A stretch of DNA of 19,522 bases from Methanobacteriota archaeon. Its GTDB lineage: Archaea; Methanobacteriota; Methanobacteria; Methanobacteriales; Methanobacteriaceae. Where the stretch lies: assembly GCA_023430285.1 (NCBI GenBank), contig JAEZAV010000016.1:1-19522 (forward strand), in the 5' to 3' direction. The position numbers and the translations under genes were made by a program. Position 1 is the stretch's first letter, and every line of letters starts with the position of its first letter. Under the pieces are notes generated by a model that was given only the letters and a program-made list of their open reading frames with translations, was not told the DNA's origin and made no database searches. This document shows positions 8,231-15,359 of the stretch, piece by piece.

Positions 8231-8911
8231 TTAAAGTGCTTCGAGTGCGTTTACAACGCAACCAATATTTTCACCGTTCATTCCCACTATTACATCGTCT
8301 GTTTTTATGCCAGCATATTTTCTTGAGCCGCTACATCCCAGTGTGAAGTTGGGTTTTTTAGTTGTGTATGGTCCTGCAACTGCATCGCCACAAATGGATT
8401 GAATTCCAGCAAAGTCTGCTTCGATCCTTCCTCCCAGTGTAAATACCATTGCCTGGGCTAACTGCATCGCTTGTTTTGAATTGCCTATTATGACCACCAC
8501 ATCTGGATCGAAGGGTGCTGTTTCAAGGGGTGCGTAGATAATGGCCTTCATAATTGGATCTATTTTGGGTATGGCATCAACTGTTCTCTTGGCAGCACCA
8601 AGACTCGAAAACCTCTCCAAGGAGTAGTACATTTCCCCTGTTTTAACCTTTTCAGGCGGTTCCATGAGTCCTATTGCACCGGCTCCCCCTTTACATAATT
8701 GTTCTTCAACTGTTGCGTAAAATGTTTCTCCTTGGGCTGCCTTTTGCACCATTTCACAGTGCCTTAATTTGGAGTCTATTTTGGAAATGCCCTCAGGAAT
8801 GTCTTCTTCCCTTAAAACAAGTTTAACTGCAACTGGAGATTTTTCTAGTCCAAGTTTGGTCTTAATCTTATTTGATAATTCCTCATAACCGTTCACATCA
8901 CAACTACTCAT
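8231..8911 (-). CDS. DUF169 family protein
   Basis: The frame opens at a GTG (8920), but AGGTGA lies over that codon and is spaced 5 nt from ATG 8911, so ATG 8911 (226 residues) is the likely start. The sequence shows the DUF169 pattern: an N-terminal helix followed by PVAVKLV, then conserved cysteine blocks RHCEMVQKA, EEQLCKGGAGAIGL, QSICGDAVAGPYT and LGCSGSRKYAG. DUF169 proteins are widespread in methanogens and have no proven function; the conserved cysteines hint at metal or redox chemistry, which is inference. It is probably transcribed alone from a TATA box at 8961-8970, since 148 nt and a terminator separate it from the GGGP synthase gene. Confidence 0.9.
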   Translation of the reverse strand: MSSCDVNGYEELSNKIKTKLGLEKSPVAVKLVLREEDIPEGISKIDSKLRHCEMVQKAAQGETFYATVEEQLCKGGAGAIGLMEPPEKVKTGEMYYSLERFSSLGAAKRTVDAIPKIDPIMKAIIYAPLETAPFDPDVVVIIGNSKQAMQLAQAMVFTLGGRIEADFAGIQSICGDAVAGPYTTKKPNFTLGCSGSRKYAGIKTDDVIVGMNGENIGCVVNALEAL

Positions 8912-8960
8912 GATATTCACCTCTTAATGAGATGTTGTGTGTTCAGAAATATATTATTTG

Positions 8961-8970
8961 CTTTATAACG
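8961..8970 (-). promoter_or_regulatory. TATA box for the DUF169 gene
   Basis: On the minus strand this reads CGTTATAAAG, 50-59 nt before ATG 8911. A start near 8938 would give a leader of about 27 nt that includes the SD AGGTGA. Confidence 0.45.
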
Positions 8971-9017
8971 CCGTGAACATGACTTAGAAAAATAAATAAA
9001 GAAAAATGAGAATTTAT

Positions 9018-9041
9018 AAAAAAAGTTTTGAAATAAAAAAA
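9018..9041 (-). terminator. Oligo-T terminator of the GGGP synthase gene
   Basis: On the minus strand, two runs of seven T follow the stop codon at 19-42 nt distance. Confidence 0.55.
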
Positions 9042-9059
9042 TGGCTGTATGGGTTTCAG

Positions 9060-9800
9060 TTATCCTGCTGATCTTATACCATCAACGAGTTCCTGAATTT
9101 TGTCTTTAATGTTGGAACTGTTTTCAACAACTGTACCTGTAACCATAAGATCTGCACCTGCAGCTGCTACTTCAGCAGCGTCTTGAGCTGTTCTTATTCC
9201 ACCACCAACTATTACGATGGAATTTGTGGTCTTTTTAACGAGTTGTATCATTTCCTTTGGAATGTGCTCATCAGCCCCTGATCCTGCTTCGAGGTAGAGG
9301 AGTTTCATACCCATGAAGTCTGCTGCCATTGCATATGCAGCTGCGAGATCAGGTTTTTTCCTTGGGATTACCTTGGCATCTCCAACCCATGCAACTGTTC
9401 CACCAGGTTCCACAACCAAGTATCCCATGGATATGGTTTCAATACCCATTTTTTTAATTGTTGGAGCACCTAATGCTTGAGCTCCAGTTATCCAGTAGGG
9501 ATTACAGGAGTTCAGTAGACTCATAAAAAATATAGCATCAGCATATTTACTAACACCAGTTATGTTACCAGGAAACAGTATGATTGGAACATCAACATTT
9601 TCTTTAAGAGCTTTGGCTGTTGCATCAAGCTCTGTTGAATTAGTTGTAGAACCACCCAACATTATACCATCTGTTCCACCTGAAACAGCATTTATTGCTA
9701 TGGAAACTGCTTCTTCAGGCGTTTGTTCCTCGGGATCAAGAAGTGTTAGGTGTAGCTTGTGATCCTTTAGAGTTTCTCTGATGTAATTTTCAACGTTCAT
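9060..9800 (-). CDS. Geranylgeranylglyceryl phosphate synthase
   Basis: This 246-residue TIM-barrel protein of the GGGPS/PcrB family joins geranylgeranyl diphosphate to sn-glycerol-1-phosphate, the first ether-bond step of archaeal membrane lipid synthesis. Motifs in order: LTLLDPEEQTPEEA (Mg-binding region at the end of strand 1), GTDGIMLGGSTTNSTE, ILFPGNITGVSKYADAIFFMSLLNS, MGYLVVEPGGTVAWVGDA, YLEAGSGAD, VGGGIRT and VTGTVVE, the last three forming the phosphate-binding end. Length is normal. The ATG at 9800 follows a GAGTGAT element and a TATA-like TTTAATATTT (9831-9840), so the leader is short. 126 nt separate it from the L40e gene, so it may have its own promoter. Confidence 0.96.
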   Translation of the reverse strand: MNVENYIRETLKDHKLHLTLLDPEEQTPEEAVSIAINAVSGGTDGIMLGGSTTNSTELDATAKALKENVDVPIILFPGNITGVSKYADAIFFMSLLNSCNPYWITGAQALGAPTIKKMGIETISMGYLVVEPGGTVAWVGDAKVIPRKKPDLAAAYAMAADFMGMKLLYLEAGSGADEHIPKEMIQLVKKTTNSIVIVGGGIRTAQDAAEVAAAGADLMVTGTVVENSSNIKDKIQELVDGIRSAG

Positions 9801-9830
9801 CTAATCACTCTATTAAAACAATTATTAGAA

Positions 9831-9840
9831 AAATATTAAA
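9831..9840 (-). promoter_or_regulatory. TATA-like box for the GGGP synthase gene
   Basis: Minus strand TTTAATATTT, centred about 35 nt before ATG 9800; predicted start near 9809 gives a leader of roughly 10 nt carrying GTGAT. Confidence 0.4.
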
Positions 9841-9926
9841 ATCAATATTAAACATTAATTATCAGTTTGGGACATATAATTTAACATTAGGGTATTAAAC
9901 CCCTAGTTAAATCGGTATGCGCAAAA

Positions 9927-10073
9927 TTAACCTCTTGCTTCTTTTGCTTTATATCTTAAACCTTTGTAACCGCATTTTCTGCAAGTTTTTGCCGTTGGCG
10001 GGTTTCTTGCGTTACATTTAAGGCAAATTTTAATTTTGAACAGCCTGTTCTCTGCTTCTTCAAATCTAGCCAT
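9927..10073 (-). CDS. rpl40e: 50S ribosomal protein L40e
   Basis: A 48-residue basic protein starting MARFEEAENRLFKIKI and ending KAKEARG. Four cysteines, CLKC and CRKC, separated by NARNPPTAKT form the zinc finger typical of archaeal L40e. It is a structural protein of the large ribosomal subunit. The ATG lies 2 nt after the stop of the Tsr3 gene, and its SD (AGGAGG) overlaps the last codons of that gene, so the two are translationally coupled. Both act in ribosome biogenesis, which supports the shared operon. Confidence 0.95.
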   Translation of the reverse strand: MARFEEAENRLFKIKICLKCNARNPPTAKTCRKCGYKGLRYKAKEARG

Positions 10074-10075
10074 TT

Positions 10076-10585
10076 TTAGCCTCCTATAAAACTATTTTGA
10101 ATCTTAACAACTTCAGCACTTGTTTTAGCACTTGAATATTCCTCTAATAACTCATTGTTGAGCTTGAGAAAATGAGGTCCCCATTTGAACTGGGACATTA
10201 TTTCAACAGCATTATCTTTAAGTCCCACTATATAAAAAGTTGCTGCAATAGCCTCTGCAGTTGAGAGTTTGCATGGCTTTCCATAATTGACGGGATTTGC
10301 TGCAACAAGGAAAGGAAGAGATCTATGATATTTTTTGCCCTTGAACATTATACTGGACTTTTGAATTCTGTTCCAAGAACAGTCAAGACCTACAATGCCA
10401 TTTTTTTCAACTATTTCTCTGTCTTCGTACGAAACCGATTTTGCAGAAAAGGGATCCAGTACTAATGCTCCCTTAGGTAACATGGTAAGTTTAGTTACAA
10501 CATTAATTTTACCCTGCCTTTGAAGCTTTACAGTGGTACATTTTTTAGGGTCACACTGTTCTGCATGATACACCGATACTTTCAT
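10076..10585 (-). CDS. tsr3: Tsr3-type rRNA aminocarboxypropyltransferase (DUF367)
   Basis: 169 residues with the DUF367/Tsr3 pattern: an N-terminal HAEQCDPKKCT, LDPFSAKSVSYEDRE, GLDCSWNRIQ, RSLPFLVAANPVNYGKPCKLSTAEAIAATFYIVG and a C-terminal FKWGPHFLKLN...LLEEY segment. Tsr3 transfers the aminocarboxypropyl group from S-adenosylmethionine to N3 of a pseudouridine in helix 31 of small-subunit rRNA. The LSTAEAIAA block is the family's signature. It is followed at 2 nt by the L40e gene and preceded at 38 nt by the flavin-reductase-like gene, so co-transcription with both is likely. Only a weak AGGT is visible before the ATG. Confidence 0.93.
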   Translation of the reverse strand: MKVSVYHAEQCDPKKCTTVKLQRQGKINVVTKLTMLPKGALVLDPFSAKSVSYEDREIVEKNGIVGLDCSWNRIQKSSIMFKGKKYHRSLPFLVAANPVNYGKPCKLSTAEAIAATFYIVGLKDNAVEIMSQFKWGPHFLKLNNELLEEYSSAKTSAEVVKIQNSFIGG

Positions 10586-10623
10586 TGTTTACATCTTACC
10601 TTGATCTTCCCACTATAAAAAGA

Positions 10624-11193
10624 TCATTGATCCACTTCAAATTTCTTTCCATCTGACCAAGCATCTCCAACTTTTTCACCTATTTTGAAGTAGTTATTAT
10701 TGGGCATTGTAAAAACAAGTGGGTTGATCTTCTTTATATCCGGATTGTTATCTGTTAAATATTTCTCGTCTGAGTAAGCAGCAACCACTTCACCAATGAA
10801 AAGATCGTTTGTTGGTAATTCCATAATATCATACAGTTTGCATTCAATTGACATTGGACATTTAGTTATCAGTGGTGCATTTTCAAGTTCACCATAAAAT
10901 ACATCGAATATTTTGGATTTATCCTTCCTCTTTGCAGATACTATTCCACAGTAATCTGTTTCAATTAACATGTCTTCAGATGGAAAGTTTATGGTGAATG
11001 TTTTGTTAGTTCTGATGGAAGCATTGGTTTGATGGACTTTGTTAACTGCTACTGCAAATAGTGGAGGATTATTATTAACCCTTGTAAACCATCCTAAAGC
11101 CATAAAATTAGGTTTTTCATTATTTTGTGTGCCAAGAAGAGCTAGTGGCATTGGTTGTGCAAAAACATTTTTTCCTATGTTTAGTTTAGACAT
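10624..11193 (-). CDS. Flavin reductase / flavoredoxin-like FMN-binding protein
   Basis: A 189-residue protein of the FMN-binding split-barrel superfamily. The opening (PMPLALLGTQNNEKPNFMALGWFTRVNNNPPLFAVAVNKVHQTNASIRTNKTFTINFPS) is typical of flavoredoxin or flavin-reductase-like proteins that bind FMN and act in cytoplasmic electron transfer. A later FIGEVVAAYSDEKYL segment is also characteristic. The partner and substrate are not visible. The ATG has a good SD (GGGGGAG) and lies 18 nt after the stop of the chelatase gene, so the two are probably one transcript. Fold assignment is firm, specific role is not. Confidence 0.9.
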   Translation of the reverse strand: MSKLNIGKNVFAQPMPLALLGTQNNEKPNFMALGWFTRVNNNPPLFAVAVNKVHQTNASIRTNKTFTINFPSEDMLIETDYCGIVSAKRKDKSKIFDVFYGELENAPLITKCPMSIECKLYDIMELPTNDLFIGEVVAAYSDEKYLTDNNPDIKKINPLVFTMPNNNYFKIGEKVGDAWSDGKKFEVDQ

Positions 11194-11211
11194 TAAATTC
11201 TCCCCCTATTT

Positions 11212-13347
11212 TTAAAGATCTTTTCTTTCGTTGTCCAGGATCATTGACACTGCACAGCCTGGAGATTTTAATTGTTCGAGATCGTAGTACCTTCCTCCAG
11301 AGGCTACAGCAAGTTCCATGTTCATGTCCCTTCCGTACTTTACTGCCTTCTCAAAATTAATAATAATTGTATGAATCTCATTTTCCTTGAGGCTTCCTGC
11401 AATATCAATGGCATCTTCCACTGGGCTCTTATTAATTGCTATGTTGGGCATTCCATCGGTTAGTATCAACATCATTGGAACATATTCATCCCTAAAAGTT
11501 TCCTTCTTAAGAATTTCAAATCCCCTTTTCATTCCCAAAGCTAGGGGTGTTGTACCGCCAATCTTAAGATTTTCGATCTGTTCCTTGAATGATACTGCTC
11601 TTCTGGTGGTTGGTATTATAATCAAAGCATCTTTACCCTTAAATCCAACAACACTAACCTTATCTCCATTTCTGGCTGCATCTTCTATAACGTTGTTGAG
11701 TATGTCCTTAACACGTACTGCTTTTTTTTCGCCGTACATGGATCCGCTAATATCAACAACAACTGCTATGGAAGCTTTAGCACCATGTTTACGAACTTTT
11801 TGACGCAGATCTTCTGTTTTAACAGTTATTTTTCCGTCAGAACGGAGGGCAGCAGCCCTTAATGTGGCGTCAATGGCGATGTCATTGCTCATATCTTTTG
11901 GAAATTTGCTTTTAACATATTTTCCCTTGGACGTAATTGAATCAACTCTTTTTCCGTAGAGTTTTTTCTTAGATTTTCCCTTGATCTTCAGCAATTTTTT
12001 TATATCAAGCCCCTCATCGCAGGATTCTGTTTCATCCTCTTCATCTCTTGATCTGAGTTTTTTGCCTGTATCCCTTTCCCCCACATCTTCAAAATCGTTG
12101 GCAGCATTTTGAGGTTCAGGTTCTGATTCAGTTGTTTGGGGTTCTTCTGAAGATTTTTCTTGGGATTCATCTTCCAATTCTTGGTTTTTCTCCTGGGATT
12201 GGTTAGAGTCTGAAGACCCAGTTTCTCCACTTGATTCGTCAGTTGAAGTTTGTTTGTCCCCATTTTCATCAGAAGCATCTTCATCATTTTCTGATTTTTC
12301 AGAGTTTTCATTTTCTGATTTCCGTTTATTGAGATCATCCATGGCCCTCTGAACCATCTGCGATATTTGGTTTTTATTTTGTGAGGTGTTGTGGAATCTT
12401 TCCCCCAGTACCAGAATTGCAGCCTCTTCAACATGGTGCAGATCCACTTCCAATGTCTCGCTGTAGGCTGCTATGGCTTTAGATGTTCTTAGAATTGCTA
12501 TGTCCGCCCTGTGACCATCAACCCCAAATTGCATGCAAAGATACGCTATGATCTCCAGGAGATCCCTGGAAATATGCACTTTTTTAAGAATTTTCCTTGC
12601 CTTGATTATTTTATTCAGAATTGCGGTTTGTTTGGCTTCGAATTTCTCTTTAAATGCAGTAGGATCTCCCTCGAAATCCTCTCGTCTTTCCATTATTTTT
12701 ACACGTTCCTCCAGATCCATGATGGTGTGGACAGATATGTGAAGACCAATTCTATCTGATAGTTGTGGTCTGAGTTCACCTTCCTGGGGGTTCATTGTAC
12801 CAACCAACATGAACTTGGAAGGGTGTGCAACTGAGATGCCTTCACGTTCCACCAGATTCACACCATAGGCTGCTGCGTCTAAAAGAACATCTACAAGGTT
12901 ATCGTCCAGTAGATTGATCTCATCAACGTAAAGAATGTTTCTGTTGGCTTCAGCGAGAATTCCGGGTTCTAAAGCTTTTAATCCTTCTTTAAGTGCTTTT
13001 TCAATATTTATGGATCCAACAACCCGGTCTTCTGTAGAACCCAATGGAAGTTCAACCACCCTCATCGGTTTTAATTCAGTCTCAAAATCTCCTGATCTGC
13101 ATGAATCGCATAAAGCATCAGTATCATTTGGATCACAGTTGAAAGGACATCCCTTTACAACATGAATTGGAGGTAGGAGATCTGCCAAGGCCCTCACAGC
13201 TGTTGTTTTTCCTGTTCCCTTATCTCCCTTTATTAAAACTCCACCAATACTTGGATTGACAGCGTTTAATATTAGGGCTTTTTTAACATCAGTTTGGCCT
13301 ACAATTGCGGAAAATGGAAAAATAATGTTTTTCAATAGTCTCACCAT
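11212..13347 (-). CDS. Fused ChlI-ChlD type metal chelatase ATPase (AAA+ plus VWA)
   Basis: 711 residues. The N-terminal AAA+ domain (about 1-320) has Walker A GDKGTGKT (41-48), a four-cysteine cluster (C67, C71, C80, C83) as in many BchI/ChlI-like proteins, Walker B with YVDEINLL (D142), GTMNPQEGELRPQLSDRI (sensor 1 / arginine region) and RADIAILRTSKAIAA (sensor 2). A Glu/Ser/Asp-rich linker spans about 340-445. A von Willebrand A domain follows, with MIDAS DISGSM (D532, S534, S536) and LTDG. This is the I plus D motor of Mg- or Co-chelatases, which drives metal insertion into a tetrapyrrole by a separate large subunit (CobN/BchH type) not in this window. In methanogens cobalamin or another tetrapyrrole is a plausible target. 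An in-frame TTG at 13335 has GGTGA 5 nt upstream and is an alternative start to ATG 13347. Confidence 0.9.
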   Translation of the reverse strand: MVRLLKNIIFPFSAIVGQTDVKKALILNAVNPSIGGVLIKGDKGTGKTTAVRALADLLPPIHVVKGCPFNCDPNDTDALCDSCRSGDFETELKPMRVVELPLGSTEDRVVGSINIEKALKEGLKALEPGILAEANRNILYVDEINLLDDNLVDVLLDAAAYGVNLVEREGISVAHPSKFMLVGTMNPQEGELRPQLSDRIGLHISVHTIMDLEERVKIMERREDFEGDPTAFKEKFEAKQTAILNKIIKARKILKKVHISRDLLEIIAYLCMQFGVDGHRADIAILRTSKAIAAYSETLEVDLHHVEEAAILVLGERFHNTSQNKNQISQMVQRAMDDLNKRKSENENSEKSENDEDASDENGDKQTSTDESSGETGSSDSNQSQEKNQELEDESQEKSSEEPQTTESEPEPQNAANDFEDVGERDTGKKLRSRDEEDETESCDEGLDIKKLLKIKGKSKKKLYGKRVDSITSKGKYVKSKFPKDMSNDIAIDATLRAAALRSDGKITVKTEDLRQKVRKHGAKASIAVVVDISGSMYGEKKAVRVKDILNNVIEDAARNGDKVSVVGFKGKDALIIIPTTRRAVSFKEQIENLKIGGTTPLALGMKRGFEILKKETFRDEYVPMMLILTDGMPNIAINKSPVEDAIDIAGSLKENEIHTIIINFEKAVKYGRDMNMELAVASGGRYYDLEQLKSPGCAVSMILDNERKDL

Positions 13348-13394
13348 GGTTTAACAGTAAATTCCCTTATTCTTAAAAACTTGTTTTTCTAAGT

Positions 13395-13404
13395 TTTTTA
13401 TATG
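13395..13404 (-). promoter_or_regulatory. TATA box of the chelatase operon
   Basis: Minus strand CATATAAAAA about 50 nt before ATG 13347; predicted start near 13373 gives a leader of about 26-38 nt. It would serve chelatase, flavin reductase, Tsr3 and L40e. Confidence 0.5.
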
Positions 13405-13525
13405 AAATCTAAAGAATAAATAGATGTAGTAATGGCCTGAGAACTTTTAGTTTCTTTACTTGATCATTTTTCCCACATAACAAAAAATAAATATCTCCCA
13501 AAACATAGTTTCAATTGGTGATTAT

Positions 13526-13681
13526 ATGTGCACTGTTGGAGGCCCAATGGCCGATCTTAAAATGAAAAAGCTCAAAACAAAACGTTACAGATGTTTAGAC
13601 TGTGGAAACGAATTTCAGGGTATAGGAAAAAGAGTAGTTTGTCCTTCATGTCAGTCCGAGAACGTAGAAGAATCGAATTAA
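13526..13681 (+). CDS. Small zinc-ribbon protein
   Basis: A 51-residue basic protein with one zinc ribbon: CLDC, 14 residues, CPSC (TKRYRCLDCGNEFQ...VVCPSCQS). Such proteins usually bind nucleic acid or act as small regulators, but no specific role can be read. Two starts are supported. ATG 13526 has GGTGAT (13517-13522) 3 nt upstream and gives the N-terminus MCTVGGPMADLKMKK. ATG 13547 has GGAGG (13538-13542) 4 nt upstream and gives MADLKMKK (44 residues). The gene is divergent from the chelatase operon and has an AAATAAATAT TATA-like element near 13484-13494. Its 3' end overlaps the next gene. Confidence 0.85.
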   Translation: MCTVGGPMADLKMKKLKTKRYRCLDCGNEFQGIGKRVVCPSCQSENVEESN

Positions 13682-14130
13682 ATCCAGATCAAGTATTATT
13701 TTTAACAGGACCTTCTGGAAAACTTGGGCTGGTTAAGACAGGACAGGACATGCAGATATTCATTGGAACTCCTGAAAAAGAAGAAATCGTTGTTTTTTTA
13801 GGGAAGGATGACCTTATAGCAGTATCTGCTTTTGAAAGTGGCAGAAAAGCAGAAAAGGGCATACTTGCCATGATGTACCTGCTGAAGGAATTTTCGTCGC
13901 CCATCATTGTACTTCCTGAAAACCATCCCACATCCCAAAGGCTGAAGATGGTTGTTGCATGTGGTGATCATATTAAGTTGGACTGTGATGTGCAGGCCGG
14001 CACCCATCCTGAACAAGATATACTGTGTGCATGTTCCGAACTTTCTGGTCTAGATATAGATGCAGTTGAGGACGGAGTCGAAATTGAAGGAAATTTTGAA
14101 CAGTTTAGGATGTACAAACTGGATCAATAA
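13648..14130 (+). CDS. Hypothetical protein overlapping the zinc-ribbon gene
   Basis: I do not recognise the family. From ATG 13648 it has 160 residues and overlaps the 3' end of the zinc-ribbon gene by 34 nt in another frame. The frame is open back to ATG 13591, but that overlaps far more of the zinc-ribbon gene. No SD is seen at 13648; ATG 13750 (GGACAGGAC just upstream) is a shorter alternative that would lose the VLFLTGPSGKLGLVKTG segment. The predicted fold alternates hydrophobic strands and helices (EIVVFLGKDDLIAVSAF, GILAMMYLLKEF, PIIVLPENHP, LKMVVACGDHIKLDCD), suggesting a compact alpha/beta cytoplasmic protein. Cysteines occur in VACGDH, KLDCD and DILCACSE. The overlap implies translational coupling with the zinc-ribbon protein. 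Confidence 0.75.
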   Translation: MSVRERRRIELNPDQVLFLTGPSGKLGLVKTGQDMQIFIGTPEKEEIVVFLGKDDLIAVSAFESGRKAEKGILAMMYLLKEFSSPIIVLPENHPTSQRLKMVVACGDHIKLDCDVQAGTHPEQDILCACSELSGLDIDAVEDGVEIEGNFEQFRMYKLDQ

Positions 14131-14195
14131 TACTTCCTACATAAAAAAAGGAGCATTAATAGTTAGATTTTTAGTTTTTTACCCTGCATAATCAA

Positions 14196-14205
14196 CTTAA
14201 TATAG
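14196..14205 (+). promoter_or_regulatory. TATA box for a probable leaderless DUF116 transcript
   Basis: CTTAATATAG is centred about 26 nt before ATG 14227, the distance at which archaeal transcription starts. An in-frame TAG at 14221 rules out a longer protein. A GGTG at 14208-14211 is too far upstream to be a normal SD. Confidence 0.5.
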
Positions 14206-14226
14206 TAGGTGCAACTTATTTAGTAT

Positions 14227-14928
14227 ATGGCATTTATTGAATTTTATCAAATATTTGGGCAGATCGTGTTCATTCTGGCCATCGTGCTTTTAACACTTCT
14301 TTCTGTTACCCTAATACTTGGAAAACTTCTTCTTAAAGAAGATAAACTTGTTTTTCCCAAACTCTTACTATTTACAGTCGATATGTTCTACGGAATCTTT
14401 AAAAAGTTCTCTGAAAACGTTGGGGTGGATGGAAAGATAGTGGATCAGATAGGGGTAGAAGTCAGGAACAAAGTTAACGAAAAGGTTTACAAAGATATTG
14501 AGCCGCAAGACAAGATCGTGGTTCTTCCACACTGTCTAAGATCAACAGAATGTGAAGCCAACTTAGAAACATCAGGACTCGTTTGTAACAATTGTAACAG
14601 ATGTGTCATAGGAGTCATAAAAAACAAAGCAGAAGATAAGGGATTTAAAGTATTTATCATCCCAGGATCGACTTTTCTAAAGAAAATATTAGAAAAAAAT
14701 GATTTCAAAGCTGTTTTAGGAGTGGCATGTTACCAAGATTTGAACCTGTCCATGATGAAGCTGTCAAAATTTTCATGTCAGGGTGTACCACTGTTAAAGG
14801 ATGGTTGCATAAACACCAAAGTAGATGTTAAAGCTGTTTTTGAGAAACTAGGTGAGATCCAAAATCAGGACCCTAACCCAATGAGTAGCTCATGCAACAA
14901 TGAATCCTACAACCAAAAAACAATGTAA
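14227..14928 (+). CDS. DUF116 family membrane protein
   Basis: 233 residues. The N-terminus holds a hydrophobic segment (about 8-35) that should anchor it in the membrane. The cytoplasmic DUF116 domain follows, with the signature LPHCLRSTEC, CNNCNRCVIG, a VFIIPGSTF strand, GVACYQDL and a C-terminal LLKDGC. The clustered cysteines suggest a metal or iron-sulfur site. DUF116 proteins are common in methanogens and some bacteria and their function is unproven. The tail after about residue 210 is polar and low-complexity. It appears to form its own leaderless transcript downstream of the zinc-ribbon pair (96 nt gap). Confidence 0.9.
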   Translation: MAFIEFYQIFGQIVFILAIVLLTLLSVTLILGKLLLKEDKLVFPKLLLFTVDMFYGIFKKFSENVGVDGKIVDQIGVEVRNKVNEKVYKDIEPQDKIVVLPHCLRSTECEANLETSGLVCNNCNRCVIGVIKNKAEDKGFKVFIIPGSTFLKKILEKNDFKAVLGVACYQDLNLSMMKLSKFSCQGVPLLKDGCINTKVDVKAVFEKLGEIQNQDPNPMSSSCNNESYNQKTM

Positions 14929-15172
14929 ACCCCAAATTTATTATTTTACAATTAAATGAACAATAATTGGTTTAATTTTATTCTATCGTTTAATTAATCG
15001 TTAATTTCTTTAAATAGAATTTTAATATGCTATTTTTGGTAAATAATTAATATATTAAGGTTTCTTCTAATAAAGAATATGTTACTCTTGTTACAAAAAG
15101 AATGAATACCTCAAATTTAAGAAAAATAAGTTAAAAAAGAGGTTATTTCTTAAAATTAGCAATCCAAAGAGC

Positions 15173-15198
15173 TTATCAATAATATTGATTATCAATAA
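15173..15198. repeat. Tandem 10-bp direct repeats with embedded palindrome
   Basis: TTATCAATAA occurs at 15173-15182 and again at 15189-15198, 16 bp apart, and ATCAAT-AAT-ATTGAT is a perfect inverted repeat at 15175-15189. The cluster is about 70-95 bp upstream of the TATA box for the cell-wall-hydrolase-like gene, a typical place for an activator site. Confidence 0.45.
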
Positions 15199-15266
15199 CT
15201 GTTTAGGGCGTCTTAAATTAAAAAAACAGCCGTATGAACGACTTTTTTTTAAAATTAAATCAAAAA

Positions 15267-15276
15267 CTTTATAAAT
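15267..15276 (+). promoter_or_regulatory. TATA box for the pseudomurein-hydrolase-like gene
   Basis: CTTTATAAAT preceded by CAAAAA is close to the consensus seen before the mrt operon (AAAACTTTATATAG). Transcription should begin near 15300. Confidence 0.6.
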
Positions 15277-15347
15277 GATATTAAATGATTATTGATTAGT
15301 CTAGTAAAGTTCGATAAGAAAGAATCTTATTGAGGCTTATTGGATAC

Positions 15348-15356
15348 GGAGGCGAT
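15348..15356 (+). promoter_or_regulatory. SD that points to an ATT start codon
   Basis: GGAGGCGAT differs at one position from the ideal GGAGGTGAT and lies 3 nt before an in-frame ATT (15360), the same spacing as GGTGAT-TAT-ATG of the zinc-ribbon gene. The TTG at 15330 has no SD. Confidence 0.5.
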
Positions 15357-15359
15357 AGA

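Larger units (their letters stand above)
14929..15359. other. 431-nt gene-free region with regulatory-looking repeats
   Basis: Strongly AT-rich with no convincing gene. It carries the exact 10-mer TTATCAATAA twice (15173-15182 and 15189-15198), the palindrome ATCAAT-AAT-ATTGAT (15175-15189) between and across them, the promoter at 15267-15276, and the 13-mer TAATTAATCGTTA (14991-15003) also found at 4720-4732. Confidence 0.5.

Noticed and set aside
11387..11803. 138-codon plus-strand frame inside the chelatase gene
   Set aside because: It is the antisense shadow of the VWA domain, with no promoter or SD of its own.
13591..13647. Upstream ATG 13591 as start of the unknown protein
   Set aside because: This would overlap two thirds of the zinc-ribbon gene, and the extra residues are basic shadow translation of the ribbon codons.
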